Virus record (IMG/VR): IMGVR_UViG_3300018080_000084
Coordinates: 1 to 34,578 of that record
Length of the DNA stretch: 34,578 bases
Reading direction: 5' to 3' (one strand)
Source: a virus
This document shows, in pieces, positions 1 through 5,338 of this stretch. Made by a program: the position numbers and the translations under genes. Below the pieces are notes generated by a model. That model was given only the letters and a program-made list of their open reading frames with translations. It had not been told where the DNA came from and did no database searches. Positions within the stretch are counted from its first letter, which is position 1. Every line of letters begins with the position of its first letter.

Positions 1-123
1 ATCAGAACTTATCTTCTCTAGTGTGGGCAGATACTCCATCATGGTATCACGGTCCGTAAATTCGATGCTTACCTGCGGTTTCGGCTCCTTCTTGGGCTTT
101 TCCGCTTTACCAAGGCCCAAATC
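1..123. repeat. Terminal direct repeat (left copy) marking a circular contig
   Basis: The 123 bases at the left end are identical to the last 123 bases of the window (34456-34578). The repeat lies inside the ParB-like gene, and joining the two ends there restores one uninterrupted reading frame. This fits an assembly overlap of a circular or circularly permuted genome better than a true short terminal repeat of the virion DNA, although the sequence alone cannot exclude the latter. Confidence 0.95.
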
Positions 124-486
124 CTCCTCCGAAAAACCCCAGGTTAGAAGGTCTCCTACCTCAAAAGAGTTAGCCAGAAGGTCAAAATCCCACTCGCCAT
201 TATTGCGATTATGGCGAATGTTAAGCTCCTCGACCTCCTTCTCCTCGAGCTGACGGTCAGGAATCCAACACTCAATCTCTTGAGCTCCCTTGGCTCGAAG
301 GACCTCGACCCTCTGGTGGCCTCCGATAATGGTTCCGTCGCTATTGACCACGGGCTTATCGATGAAGCCGAACTTGTCAATCGAGTCTGAAAGATGTCGT
401 CGCTGGACTTCACTCAAATTCCTTGGGTTTTTGCTGTACGGGATGAGCTCATCTATCTGCTTTGTCTCTATTTTCCACGTAATCAT
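1..486 (-). CDS. ParB-like nuclease-domain protein (N-terminal 162 codons; rest at 34426-34578)
   Basis: Reading leftward from ATG at 486, the frame is open to the window edge. Across the circular junction it continues for nine more codons to a TGA at 34426-34428, giving 171 residues. The N-terminal half has the ParB/Srx-like pattern: a start like IDELIPYSKNPR, then the GGHQRV box near residues 54-59, the conserved nucleotide-binding loop of this family. The C-terminal part is charged and lacks a recognisable HTH. No ParA is nearby, so plasmid partition is unlikely. The TGA overlaps the terS ATG (ATGA), so the two are probably translationally coupled, suggesting a role near packaging or DNA processing. 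An AGGA Shine-Dalgarno lies seven bases upstream, inside the leader element at 487-528. Function beyond the domain is inferred. Confidence 0.85.
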   Translation of the reverse strand, partial: MITWKIETKQIDELIPYSKNPRNLSEVQRRHLSDSIDKFGFIDKPVVNSDGTIIGGHQRVEVLRAKGAQEIECWIPDRQLEEKEVEELNIRHNRNNGEWDFDLLANSFEVGDLLTWGFSEEDLGLGKAEKPKKEPKPQVSIEFTDRDTMMEYLPTLEKISSD

Positions 487-528
487 TGTATTCCTGTGCT
501 TGGCGTGGTTGATTTTGGTGCTCGCCAA
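487..528 (-). promoter_or_regulatory. Leader hairpin element, copy 2 (before the ParB-like gene)
   Basis: On the minus strand a stem TTGGCG/CGCCAA (523-528 with 500-505) encloses a 17-base loop containing GCACCA. One base later comes CACAGGAATACA, followed directly by the ParB-like ATG at 486. The AGGA in the 3' motif is also that gene's Shine-Dalgarno. Two other places in the window have the same layout with different stem sequences (5271-5314 and 31370-31413). The 487-552 gap holds no convincing gene. A translational or transcriptional control element is inferred. Confidence 0.6.
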
Positions 529-552
529 TTTTTAAGTGATTCAATAAATGCA

Positions 553-885
553 TCAAAACGGCAGCTCTTCATGCTCCTGGTGCATCGGCTGTTCCTGTTG
601 CGGCTCCGCATTGGCTTTACACCACTCATCAATGGCATGTAAAGCGGCTTTACAAAACGCGTCAAGGTGCTCCTTTTCAATGAATCGCATGATGGAAATA
701 TACTTTTTCTCACCAGACTCCGGGTCCACATACTCCCTACTTGGCAGACTAAGCCACCGTCTGCCATCTTTCATGAAATAGCTGCATCCAAACAACTCAA
801 TGCCCATCTTGGGCACTCGGAAGTTAGCGAAGCCCTTCAAAGCTCCGCTCTCATGACTTCTAAATTGTATACACTCAACGCTCAT
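553..885 (-). CDS. Conserved phage hypothetical protein, early region
   Basis: This 110-residue protein has a compact core from about residue 15 to 85, with GFANFRVPKMGIELFGC, then a W-x-SLPSREY segment and a helix ending in DAFCKAALHAIDEW. The pattern (short beta strands, GFAN, SLPS, DAFCKA) resembles small proteins found in many phage replication or recombination regions, with some likeness to SpoVG-type single-domain proteins. I know no proven function. The C-terminus is rich in Q and E. The ATG is preceded by GGAGG at a long spacing and the gene start overlaps the upstream gene by 11 bases, as expected within one operon. A DNA-associated role is only a guess. Confidence 0.8.
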   Translation of the reverse strand: MSVECIQFRSHESGALKGFANFRVPKMGIELFGCSYFMKDGRRWLSLPSREYVDPESGEKKYISIMRFIEKEHLDAFCKAALHAIDEWCKANAEPQQEQPMHQEHEELPF

Positions 886-1096
886 CGGCTAACTCCTCCA
901 GCATCTTGGTCCATTGTGTTCTGCTCTGCTCGACACTGTGTTGGCCTAAAGTGCGCAGAATTTCTATTACTTTCGATGTCTCTATTCCGTCCTCAAGAGC
1001 CTTGTCGATAACGGCCAGCATCGACTCAGAAGTCGACATCATCCCGCTGACAGCGCCCATCTGGTAAATCTTCCTTGTTGCTTCTTCGTTCAGCAT
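875..1096 (-). CDS. Small alpha-helical hypothetical protein
   Basis: This is a 73-residue, mostly helical, acidic protein with no recognised domain. Its ATG at 1096 overlaps the end of the 1090-1431 frame by seven bases (ATGCTGA), and its end overlaps the next gene by 11 bases, so it sits in the leftward early operon. Residues 1-25 (M and S rich) are followed by a regular amphipathic helix. It is probably a real gene because of the tight junctions and protein-like composition. Confidence 0.7.
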   Translation of the reverse strand: MLNEEATRKIYQMGAVSGMMSTSESMLAVIDKALEDGIETSKVIEILRTLGQHSVEQSRTQWTKMLEELADER

Positions 1097-1313
1097 GATA
1101 GTCCATCTCCGTCCTGTGCTTGTTCGGTCTCAGGTGGACATACAGCTTGTTCCACGCTTCCGCTTCCATCTTCTGAATGAGGAGCTTCCTTTCGTGAATC
1201 TCCAGCATTTCCAGATGGTACTCGATTAAGGCCTTGTCCCGGGTCAAGCTCTCTTTCAACCTGGAAATATCGGATTCTGTCGATGGGAATCCACATTCCT
1301 TTTCCTGCCTCAT
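1026..1313 (-). CDS. Small coiled-coil-like hypothetical protein, out of frame with its upstream neighbour
   Basis: This 95-residue frame starts at ATG 1313, with GGAGG about twelve bases upstream. Residues about 15-65 form a strong amphipathic helix (segments such as LKESLTRDK and LEMLEIHERKLLIQ), which looks like real protein. It overlaps the 3' part of the 1090-1431 frame by 224 bases and the start of the 875-1096 gene by 71. In the shared stretch this frame looks more protein-like than the 1090 frame, whose tail is P, G, S and E rich. Either both are expressed or one is a relic of an indel. Function unknown. Confidence 0.55.
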   Translation of the reverse strand: MRQEKECGFPSTESDISRLKESLTRDKALIEYHLEMLEIHERKLLIQKMEAEAWNKLYVHLRPNKHRTEMDYHAERRSNKEDLPDGRCQRDDVDF

Positions 1314-1431
1314 CGTCAAAATACACCTCCGATTTGCCAATGGATTCCATAAACCTTTTTACTTCGTTGTCCTTGAGGAACACCGTTAGGTCTTTGCCGT
1401 CCATGTAGACGAAATGAACTTTGTGACTCAT
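1090..1431 (-). CDS. Hypothetical early protein with an out-of-frame-looking C-terminal tail
   Basis: This 113-residue frame starts with ATG at 1431, overlapping the stop of the 48-residue gene upstream (ATGA). Residues 1-62 look like a folded domain (MSHKVHFVYMDGKDLTVFL, later GKGMWIPIDRIRYFQVE), perhaps a small beta-rich fold. Residues 63-113 are low in hydrophobics and rich in G, S, E and P, as expected when the frame simply fails to meet a stop inside the next gene (1026-1313). The end still makes a neat seven-base overlap with the 875-1096 gene. No family recognised. Confidence 0.65.
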   Translation of the reverse strand: MSHKVHFVYMDGKDLTVFLKDNEVKRFMESIGKSEVYFDDEAGKGMWIPIDRIRYFQVERELDPGQGLNRVPSGNAGDSRKEAPHSEDGSGSVEQAVCPPETEQAQDGDGLSC

Positions 1432-1574
1432 TTTTTCTTCCTTGCGGGTTTCTTTTTCTTCTTTACTCTCTCCGGGAGCTTGGCTCCTTTGGGAGTGGCA
1501 GCCTCAAACTCAGCTGCTACCTTAGGATTCTTCGCATATAGCGCTCTTCTCTGAGCTTTGCTCTTGAATGGCAT
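1428..1574 (-). CDS. Tiny lysine-rich phage protein (48 aa)
   Basis: Starting at ATG 1574 with an excellent GGAGG seven bases upstream, this frame encodes 48 residues. It begins MPFKSKAQRRALYAKNP and ends in a run of lysines and arginines. The opening (SKAQRRALYAKNP...A.EF) matches a type of very small basic protein common in phage genomes; the function is unknown, and nucleic acid binding is plausible from charge. The stop overlaps the next ATG (ATGA), and the start lies 53 bases inside the upstream 1522-1788 gene. Confidence 0.75.
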   Translation of the reverse strand: MPFKSKAQRRALYAKNPKVAAEFEAATPKGAKLPERVKKKKKPARKKK

Positions 1575-1788
1575 CTATCTTCCTCCACGCTATGATATCA
1601 CCCTTTTCGGGCCTAGTCAGGGTCTGTTGCCACAGAGGGCCTGCGTCCACTTCGGTGTATTCCGCGCTGGAGGTCATCAGAACAACAACTTCTACTTCCT
1701 GCCCAAGCTCCGGCTTGCCGTCCTTGAGGTAGGTCCAGTCGCCACCTAGCTTCATCTTGATTTCTGTTTGCTTCACTTTGTCTGTCAT
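1522..1788 (-). CDS. Conserved phage hypothetical protein (beta-rich, WxxxDG type)
   Basis: This is an 88-residue protein whose residues about 14-72 read as a small beta domain: GGDWTYLKDGKPELGQEVEV, a variable stretch, then GDIIAWRKI. The W...DG.P..G..V.V........W..I pattern is typical of small DUF551-like phage proteins, but I cannot assign it firmly. The last 16 residues overlap the start of the 48-residue gene. The upstream gene ends three bases before this ATG; the Shine-Dalgarno is weak (GGGA), so translation is likely coupled. Confidence 0.75.
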   Translation of the reverse strand: MTDKVKQTEIKMKLGGDWTYLKDGKPELGQEVEVVVLMTSSAEYTEVDAGPLWQQTLTRPEKGDIIAWRKIDAIQEQSSEKSAICEES

Positions 1789-2058
1789 TTAGCAGTCCCA
1801 CTTTCTGAGTGCTTTGTTTATGCGACTATCGGGGTCCTTCGCAGTCTTAGCACTCGTGTTTTTCTTCTTCATCCCTTCCATGCGAGCGCAAAACGACTTG
1901 CGTCGCTTAGCCGCCTTGGGGCTTTTCTTCGCCTGCTCTTTGCTAACCGGAGCCTTAAGATTCATCCCCTGCTTCTTCGCACTCGCTCGACCCTTCTTGT
2001 TTAGGCCGCCTTTGGGGTTCTTGCCCTCTTTCCTCTGCCACGCTGGTGATTTTGCCAC
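1789..2058 (-). CDS. DUF6321-like basic phage protein
   Basis: This is an 89-residue, very basic protein with the pattern W.RKEGKNPKGGLN.KGR, LKAPVS, KSPKAAKRRKSFCARM and SRINKALRKWDC, which I recognise as the DUF6321-type family of small phage proteins. No biochemical function is known; the charge suggests DNA or RNA contact. I prefer the GTG at 2058 because AGAGG lies six bases upstream and it begins just before the conserved part. The ATG at 2097 would add 13 residues but has no good Shine-Dalgarno. The gene overlaps the end of the zinc-ribbon frame by 104 bases. Confidence 0.8.
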   Translation of the reverse strand: MAKSPAWQRKEGKNPKGGLNKKGRASAKKQGMNLKAPVSKEQAKKSPKAAKRRKSFCARMEGMKKKNTSAKTAKDPDSRINKALRKWDC

Positions 2059-2455
2059 AACACGCCTCTCTGTTGACTGGTTGAAGGGTCGCACCATACG
2101 GCACGTCTCTATCTGATGCCTCTGTCATATTCTTGGCATCCTGCCTGCATCGGAAACAGGTTGTTCTACCCCCGTTTTCCACTACAACGTGTACCCAGCC
2201 ACAGGCTGCGCACTTAGCTAAATCCTTGGTGAACGCAGGAGCAAAATGACCACACTCGTCATCATTACAAATGCCACAACAGTCACTAGCCACAGGCAAT
2301 TCTCTGCCACAGCGCTTGCACCTATGTAAGTTTTTCCAACTGTCCGGCTGGTCATTCACATCAAATGGGCCATTACACTTTAGGCACACACCTGTCGGAT
2401 TTTGCAACACCGTCTGTTTACACTGAGTGCAGACCATCCACTTGAAGTTATTCAT
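1955..2455 (-). CDS. Multi-zinc-ribbon protein
   Basis: This 166-residue protein is built of cysteine pairs: CTQC/CLKC near the start, CKRC, CCGIC, CAAC and CFRC up to about residue 105, so it should bind several zinc ions in rubredoxin-like knuckles. Such proteins in phages are often nucleic-acid or protein binders, but nothing more specific shows. ATG 2455 is chosen because GAGG lies six bases upstream; the ATG three bases earlier is too close. Residues after about 112 are hydrophilic, R, E and G rich, and overlap the DUF6321-like gene, so the natural domain probably ends sooner than the frame does. Confidence 0.7.
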   Translation of the reverse strand: MNNFKWMVCTQCKQTVLQNPTGVCLKCNGPFDVNDQPDSWKNLHRCKRCGRELPVASDCCGICNDDECGHFAPAFTKDLAKCAACGWVHVVVENGGRTTCFRCRQDAKNMTEASDRDVPYGATLQPVNREACCGKITSVAEERGQEPQRRPKQEGSSECEEAGDES

Positions 2456-2648
2456 CATCGTCCTCAATAACCCGCTCGTCCTTTATGTCAGGATTAGAGC
2501 AATACACCCTGCAATCCATAGGCACATCTGACTTGTCATGGCGGACCTGTATATGTCCCTCCATCGTCGCACCCTGCAGAATGTTGATAACTTCAGAACG
2601 TTCCAACTCGATTGTTACGACCTTTCTAGTCTCCACTGTGCCAATCAT
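2448..2648 (-). CDS. Small acidic hypothetical protein
   Basis: This is a 66-residue protein with a beta-like first half (VETRKVVTIELERSEVINIL) and an acidic tail ending EDDDE. No domain is recognised. The ATG at 2648 has GAGG a few bases upstream and lies 23 bases inside the end of the RusA-like gene; the stop overlaps the start of the zinc-ribbon gene. Position and coupling indicate a real early gene, with unknown role. Confidence 0.65.
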   Translation of the reverse strand: MIGTVETRKVVTIELERSEVINILQGATMEGHIQVRHDKSDVPMDCRVYCSNPDIKDERVIEDDDE

Positions 2649-3024
2649 CGGCCTCTCTCACTCTAATAACCGTCTTTGCTTCTTTATCGTAGCATTTCCG
2701 GGCAGTTATTTTCACTATTTGCTTGTCGTCTATCCAAACTACGCCGTTCCCATTATCTAGAACAAACTTTACTAAGTTATCAACGTCCGGCTTTACAGTG
2801 TGGAATAGGCGCTTCACCGATTTGGGGCGGGTGAAATGAAAGTCCATCTCCACATGCAGGGGACATTCAAAAGGTTCAAAAGGCATCTTGGCCTTCATGA
2901 GCCATCGCGCCGTGTTCTTTTCCTCCGACTGCTGGTCGTACGTTCGCACTCGACCCTTCCATCTGCTAAATCTAGGGCGTAGCTTGGTTTGTGGGTTTCC
3001 AAGAAGCTCGATTTTTACCACCAT
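2626..3024 (-). CDS. rusA: RusA-like Holliday junction resolvase
   Basis: This 132-residue protein has the RusA signature near residues 79-104: K-P-D-V-D-N-L-V-K, D90, then W-I-D-D-K-Q. D80, D82 and D99/D100 are the likely metal ligands, and the length matches the family (about 120-140 residues). RusA enzymes act as dimers that cut four-way DNA junctions; in phages they resolve recombination intermediates and trim branched DNA before packaging. This fits the recT/exonuclease pair on the other strand. The ATG at 3024 has GAGG seven bases upstream, inside the end of the previous gene. Confidence 0.93.
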   Translation of the reverse strand: MVVKIELLGNPQTKLRPRFSRWKGRVRTYDQQSEEKNTARWLMKAKMPFEPFECPLHVEMDFHFTRPKSVKRLFHTVKPDVDNLVKFVLDNGNGVVWIDDKQIVKITARKCYDKEAKTVIRVREADDWHSGD

Positions 3025-3272
3025 TTGTAAACCTCGTTAGCCTCCGCCACATCACGGCAAGCCTTCTGGTAAAGAGTGCTCACATAGGGAAGCGTAAGGT
3101 CGTAGTGCTCCGCCACTTCCTTCCGAGTCATCTTGCCGTGGGTAATCCACCAGAAGATATCAGCATCTCGGACAGCGTTACGCCCCGGCCTGAGCCTCAG
3201 AAATCCGTCGATTTCCTCCGTCCTCTCTCGAATCACTAAAACCTCTCGCGGATTTAACGGTATCCCAGACAT
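3015..3272 (-). CDS. Small helix-turn-helix protein
   Basis: This is an 85-residue protein. Residues about 38-70 read as a helix-turn-helix: WWITHGKMTRKEVAEHYDLTLPYVSTLYQKA, resembling sigma-like or transposase-type HTH segments. The N-terminal part is charged, and the C-terminus (EVYKWW) overlaps the RusA-like start. It may be a DNA-binding regulator of the early operon. The start overlaps the XRE gene tail by 95 bases, yet the HTH composition supports this frame as the coding one in the overlap. Confidence 0.7.
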   Translation of the reverse strand: MSGIPLNPREVLVIRERTEEIDGFLRLRPGRNAVRDADIFWWITHGKMTRKEVAEHYDLTLPYVSTLYQKACRDVAEANEVYKWW

Positions 3273-3579
3273 TCCGGCTCACCTCTTTACGCTCGCTAGA
3301 TAGTGTTTGTAGAAACTTGTCATGCTTCGCCACAAGCCAGTCATGGTCAAGGCTAAAGAACCTTGACAGGCGAATTAACTCCTCGTCATAAGCTCCGCGT
3401 GGCATGTCTCCGCATTCAATCTTTTTGTATCTGTGTCGCTCTAAGCCGAGGTATTCCGCCGCGGCAAACTGCTTGAGCCCCATCATCTCTCTACAGAGGC
3501 GAATGACACCGGGGAAGTTGGCTTTGTCCAGCTTAGGTTTTAGCTTCTCTATGTTACGTTTATATATCTCTTCAATCAC
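3178..3579 (-). CDS. XRE-family (Cro/CI-like) regulator in the replication region
   Basis: This 133-residue protein has an XRE-type HTH at about residues 23-62 (VIRLCREMMGLKQFAAAEYLGLERHRYKKIECGDM) followed by helices to about residue 90. It is probably a DNA-binding regulator. The start is GTG 3579, with GGAG nine bases upstream, overlapping the helicase loader stop. The last 40 or so residues (SERKEVSR onward) are hydrophilic and overlap the next gene by 95 bases; the functional domain likely ends before that. Its position inside the operon rather than at the divergent promoter makes a modulator more likely than the main repressor. Confidence 0.8.
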   Translation of the reverse strand: MIEEIYKRNIEKLKPKLDKANFPGVIRLCREMMGLKQFAAAEYLGLERHRYKKIECGDMPRGAYDEELIRLSRFFSLDHDWLVAKHDKFLQTLSSERKEVSRNVWDTVKSARGFSDSREDGGNRRISEAQAGA

Positions 3580-4132
3580 GTCGTCTGTCTCCTCCGATAA
3601 GTTTGATTTGTGTCCCGACCAGGATTCTACTGACCATTGTCTCGCCGTATGCCTCTTTCATCGCCTTGGCATTAAGGTTGGTGGTTATGATGGTCCGCTG
3701 GCAATAATCCATGCGCCGGTCAATAAGGCTGATGAGCCATTCGCGGAAGCCTTCGGTGGGCACTTTGACACCCATATCATCAAGTACGAGTAAGTCTGGT
3801 TCGAAATATCGCTGTAGAAGCCCATAAACGCTGCCTGAGCGCATTTCGTCGAGCCACTGGTGGTACATCATACCTTGCTTCACGAAACGCGATTCTGGGG
3901 CCTTCTGTGGCTTTTTCGCATATTGGGCCTGCATCCAGCTCTTAAGCATGTGGCAAGCGAGGGTGGTCTTCCCAGTGCCGTTATCGCCGCTTAGGATACA
4001 GAACGGCTTGTCGCCCACCATCCAGTCCTTGCACTTGGAAAGGACGTCTTGCTCCTGCTGGGGCCGCTTCTCCATCAAAGGCCAAAATGCTGGGGGGATT
4101 CCCCACGAGTAGTAGTGGTTAGAAAGCGTCAT
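3572..4132 (-). CDS. dnaC: DnaC-like AAA+ helicase loader
   Basis: This 186-residue protein has Walker A GDNGTGKT at residues 49-56, Walker B LLVLDD at 114-119, a sensor-1-like TTN at 150-152 and an SR (R169) placed like an arginine finger. This is the core of DnaC/DnaI-type loaders, which deliver the host replicative helicase to the origin. It follows the O-like initiator with a 14-base overlap, the classic initiator/loader pair (compare lambda O and P). It is shorter than E. coli DnaC (245 residues), lacking a long N-terminal helicase-binding region. ATG 4132 is preceded by GGGG at good spacing. Confidence 0.92.
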   Translation of the reverse strand: MTLSNHYYSWGIPPAFWPLMEKRPQQEQDVLSKCKDWMVGDKPFCILSGDNGTGKTTLACHMLKSWMQAQYAKKPQKAPESRFVKQGMMYHQWLDEMRSGSVYGLLQRYFEPDLLVLDDMGVKVPTEGFREWLISLIDRRMDYCQRTIITTNLNAKAMKEAYGETMVSRILVGTQIKLIGGDRRRD

Positions 4133-4970
4133 CGTACTGCCCCTTTGCCTCTTCAGAGAGACATGGATTGCTGTTTGACTTCTTGACCTGACCGCCGTTA
4201 GCTAGACGCTCCTTACGCTGTTCGAGCTCCTTGCGTCTCAGTTCATCTTCATCGAGGGCTTTGAACACCCACCGCCTGAGCGTTCGGTTGTCGTCCTTTT
4301 TCCACTTCGAGGCTGGGGTATCTTCCTTCCACTGGCTGAGGTGGTCGTATGCCTGCCGGACTCGCTCTGAGCCGAAGTCGCAGACAAGCCTTGCATGCTC
4401 AAGGTCCGTTGTCTTGACGTGTGGTGCACGGATGACCTTCTCGCTGCGTTTCCTTTTTGGTTTGGCAAGAGAAGGCACATCTGGCGCGACCGCGGCGACC
4501 GGCGCAGCCGTGTCGCTATACTCCCGTAAGGGTTCTTTTTCTTTTGAAAAGTCTTTCTTTTGTATGTCAACTGGTTGTACAAGCCCCCTGTCAACTGGTT
4601 GTACAAGCCCTTGTCTATTGACTTGACTAGGGTGTCCACTGAGTTGACCTTCATCATCCTCTTCCTTGGGGACATGGACGATGATTCTATAGCCAGTTGC
4701 CTCATATCCATGCTCCTTGGACGCATTGCGCGTCTTCTCGATGAGCCCCTTGGAGATGATTATGTTGATTGCGTTGATGGCTCCCTGCTTGGAGGTCCCT
4801 GTCATCTTTACAATTTGGCTTAGGGAGATACCGTCTGAAGTCTTGTGCCATCCGAAGGTCTTTCTTGCTACGCACATCAGCACCTTGAACTCTGCGTGTG
4901 ACAGCTGAGCCATCCAGTAGTCGAAGAAGCAATTAGGGACCTGGGTGTAATTTGGGGCTTCAATACCCAT
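4119..4970 (-). CDS. Lambda O-like replication initiator
   Basis: This is a 283-residue protein. Residues 1-100 form a winged-helix domain of the phage replication O type (YTQVPNCFFDYWM, then LSHAEFKVLMCVARKTFGW, and SLSQIVKMTGTSKQGAINAI). The central part, about 108-140, contains a repeated GLVQPVD and is the site of DNA repeats at 4565-4650. The C-terminal 180-283 is helical and basic and probably contacts the helicase loader or helicase. The arrangement mirrors lambda O: N-terminal origin binding, origin repeats inside the gene, and a DnaC/P-type protein next. The ATG at 4970 has GGTGAG nearby and overlaps the preceding tiny gene. Confidence 0.88.
   Translation of the reverse strand: MGIEAPNYTQVPNCFFDYWMAQLSHAEFKVLMCVARKTFGWHKTSDGISLSQIVKMTGTSKQGAINAINIIISKGLIEKTRNASKEHGYEATGYRIIVHVPKEEDDEGQLSGHPSQVNRQGLVQPVDRGLVQPVDIQKKDFSKEKEPLREYSDTAAPVAAVAPDVPSLAKPKRKRSEKVIRAPHVKTTDLEHARLVCDFGSERVRQAYDHLSQWKEDTPASKWKKDDNRTLRRWVFKALDEDELRRKELEQRKERLANGGQVKKSNSNPCLSEEAKGQYDDAF
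4530..4650. other. Candidate replication origin: iterons plus T-rich tract inside the initiator gene
   Basis: Two exact 22-base copies beginning TGTCAACTGG lie at 4565-4586 and 4589-4610 (period 24). Degenerate copies start with TGTC at 4612 (TGTCTATTGACTTGAC) and 4634 (TGTCCACTGAGTTGAC). A T-rich strand of about 34 bases (4530-4563, runs of T with few G/C) adjoins the exact copies. Tandem initiator-binding repeats followed by an easily melted stretch within the initiator gene is the lambda ori layout. Function is inferred from this layout; the repeat also encodes the doubled GLVQPVD in the protein. Confidence 0.65.
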
Positions 4971-5073
4971 AGCTCACCCCCAGAGTGACCGTTTTTGCTT
5001 GCTGCTGTAGAGTTTGGTGTGGTATAGTGTGTGGCATAATGCAACACCTCTGGTTGTGGTTTTCGTTTCTCAT
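4960..5073 (-). CDS. Tiny hypothetical protein (37 aa) before the initiator
   Basis: This frame starts at ATG 5073, overlapping the upstream stop (ATGA), with GGGAGGAG seven bases upstream. It encodes 37 residues, rich in N, Q, H and T and with a CC pair. Its end runs 11 bases into the initiator gene. Support comes from the strong Shine-Dalgarno and the tight coupling on both sides. It may serve mainly to couple translation. No similarity recognised. Confidence 0.5.
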   Translation of the reverse strand: MRNENHNQRCCIMPHTIPHQTLQQQAKTVTLGVSYGY

Positions 5074-5183
5074 GCGACTCCTCCCAAGGTTGTTGATTTG
5101 TTAAAAGCCCACGAATGCTTCCCGGCGTCGGTGGGTTTTTTCTTTTTAGTTGCTCTTTTGTTAGACCGAAATCCTCTACTCAT
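5070..5183 (-). CDS. Tiny basic protein (37 aa), first gene of the early leftward operon
   Basis: This 37-residue frame starts at ATG 5183 with GGAG six bases upstream. It begins MSRGFRSNKRATKKKKP, so the N-terminus is strongly basic, and ends in GGVA. It could bind nucleic acid or be an antitermination-type basic peptide (lambda N is also short and arginine rich at its N-terminus), but that is only suggested by charge and by its position as the first early gene downstream of a structured leader. ATGA overlap with the next tiny gene supports real translation. Confidence 0.6.
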   Translation of the reverse strand: MSRGFRSNKRATKKKKPTDAGKHSWAFNKSTTLGGVA

Positions 5184-5231
5184 GTTAGTCTCCTCGCAGT
5201 GACAGTCAGTTTTTAACGCAAAAGGGCGTTT

Positions 5232-5270
5232 TTAAGGCTGCCTGTTGCGTATCACGCTCGTTCTGAGCAT
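5232..5270 (-). CDS. Possible 12-residue leader peptide
   Basis: ATG at 5270 follows ACAGGAATACC, so AGGA is seven bases upstream, and the frame stops at TAA after twelve codons. It sits directly behind leader element copy 1 and ends before the next coding start. A similarly placed ATG follows the other two copies (the ParB-like start, and an immediate ATG-TAA before the portal gene). Translation of this short frame could influence folding of the leader, but this is speculation from position. Confidence 0.3.
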   Translation of the reverse strand: MLRTSVIRNRQP

Positions 5271-5314
5271 GGTATTCCTGTGAGGGCCTGGCAGCTGGTG
5301 GTGCGGTAGCCAGG
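5271..5314 (-). promoter_or_regulatory. Leader hairpin element, copy 1 (before the early operon)
   Basis: On the minus strand a stem CCTGGC/GCCAGG encloses a 16-base loop containing CCGCACCACC. Four bases after the stem comes CACAGGAATACC and then ATG. It is nested in the larger inverted repeat 5220-5325. The loop shares ten bases with copy 3 (31370-31413) and the 3' motif is shared with both other copies, while the stem sequences all differ. Confidence 0.6.
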
Positions 5315-5338
5315 TCCGCCCTTTTAATACGCGGTCGA

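Larger units (their letters stand above)
5220..5325. other. Structured leader region bounded by a 9-bp inverted repeat
   Basis: AAAAGGGCG at 5220-5228 is repeated inverted as CGCCCTTTT at 5317-5325. Inside are GCTGCC/GGCAGC (5238-5243 with 5290-5295), CCTGGC/GCCAGG (5287-5292 with 5309-5314) and a short GCTC...GAGC hairpin, some of them mutually exclusive. The stretch lies between the XRE gene at 5339 and the tiny gene at 5070 and contains no gene longer than 12 codons. It could be a folded 5' leader (attenuator or antitermination site) of the leftward operon. Confidence 0.5.

Noticed and set aside
156-413. Minus-strand frame of 85 codons
   Set aside because: It is an out-of-phase shadow of the ParB-like gene, S/R rich and without family pattern.
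5103-5145. Possible bidirectional terminator (CCCAC...GTGGG flanked by A and T runs)
   Set aside because: It lies inside the tiny gene 5070-5183, which has a good ribosome site, and the stem is short with an 18-base loop.
5014-5202. Plus-strand hydrophobic frame of 62 codons
   Set aside because: It is antisense to two tiny genes with strong ribosome sites and has no ribosome site itself.
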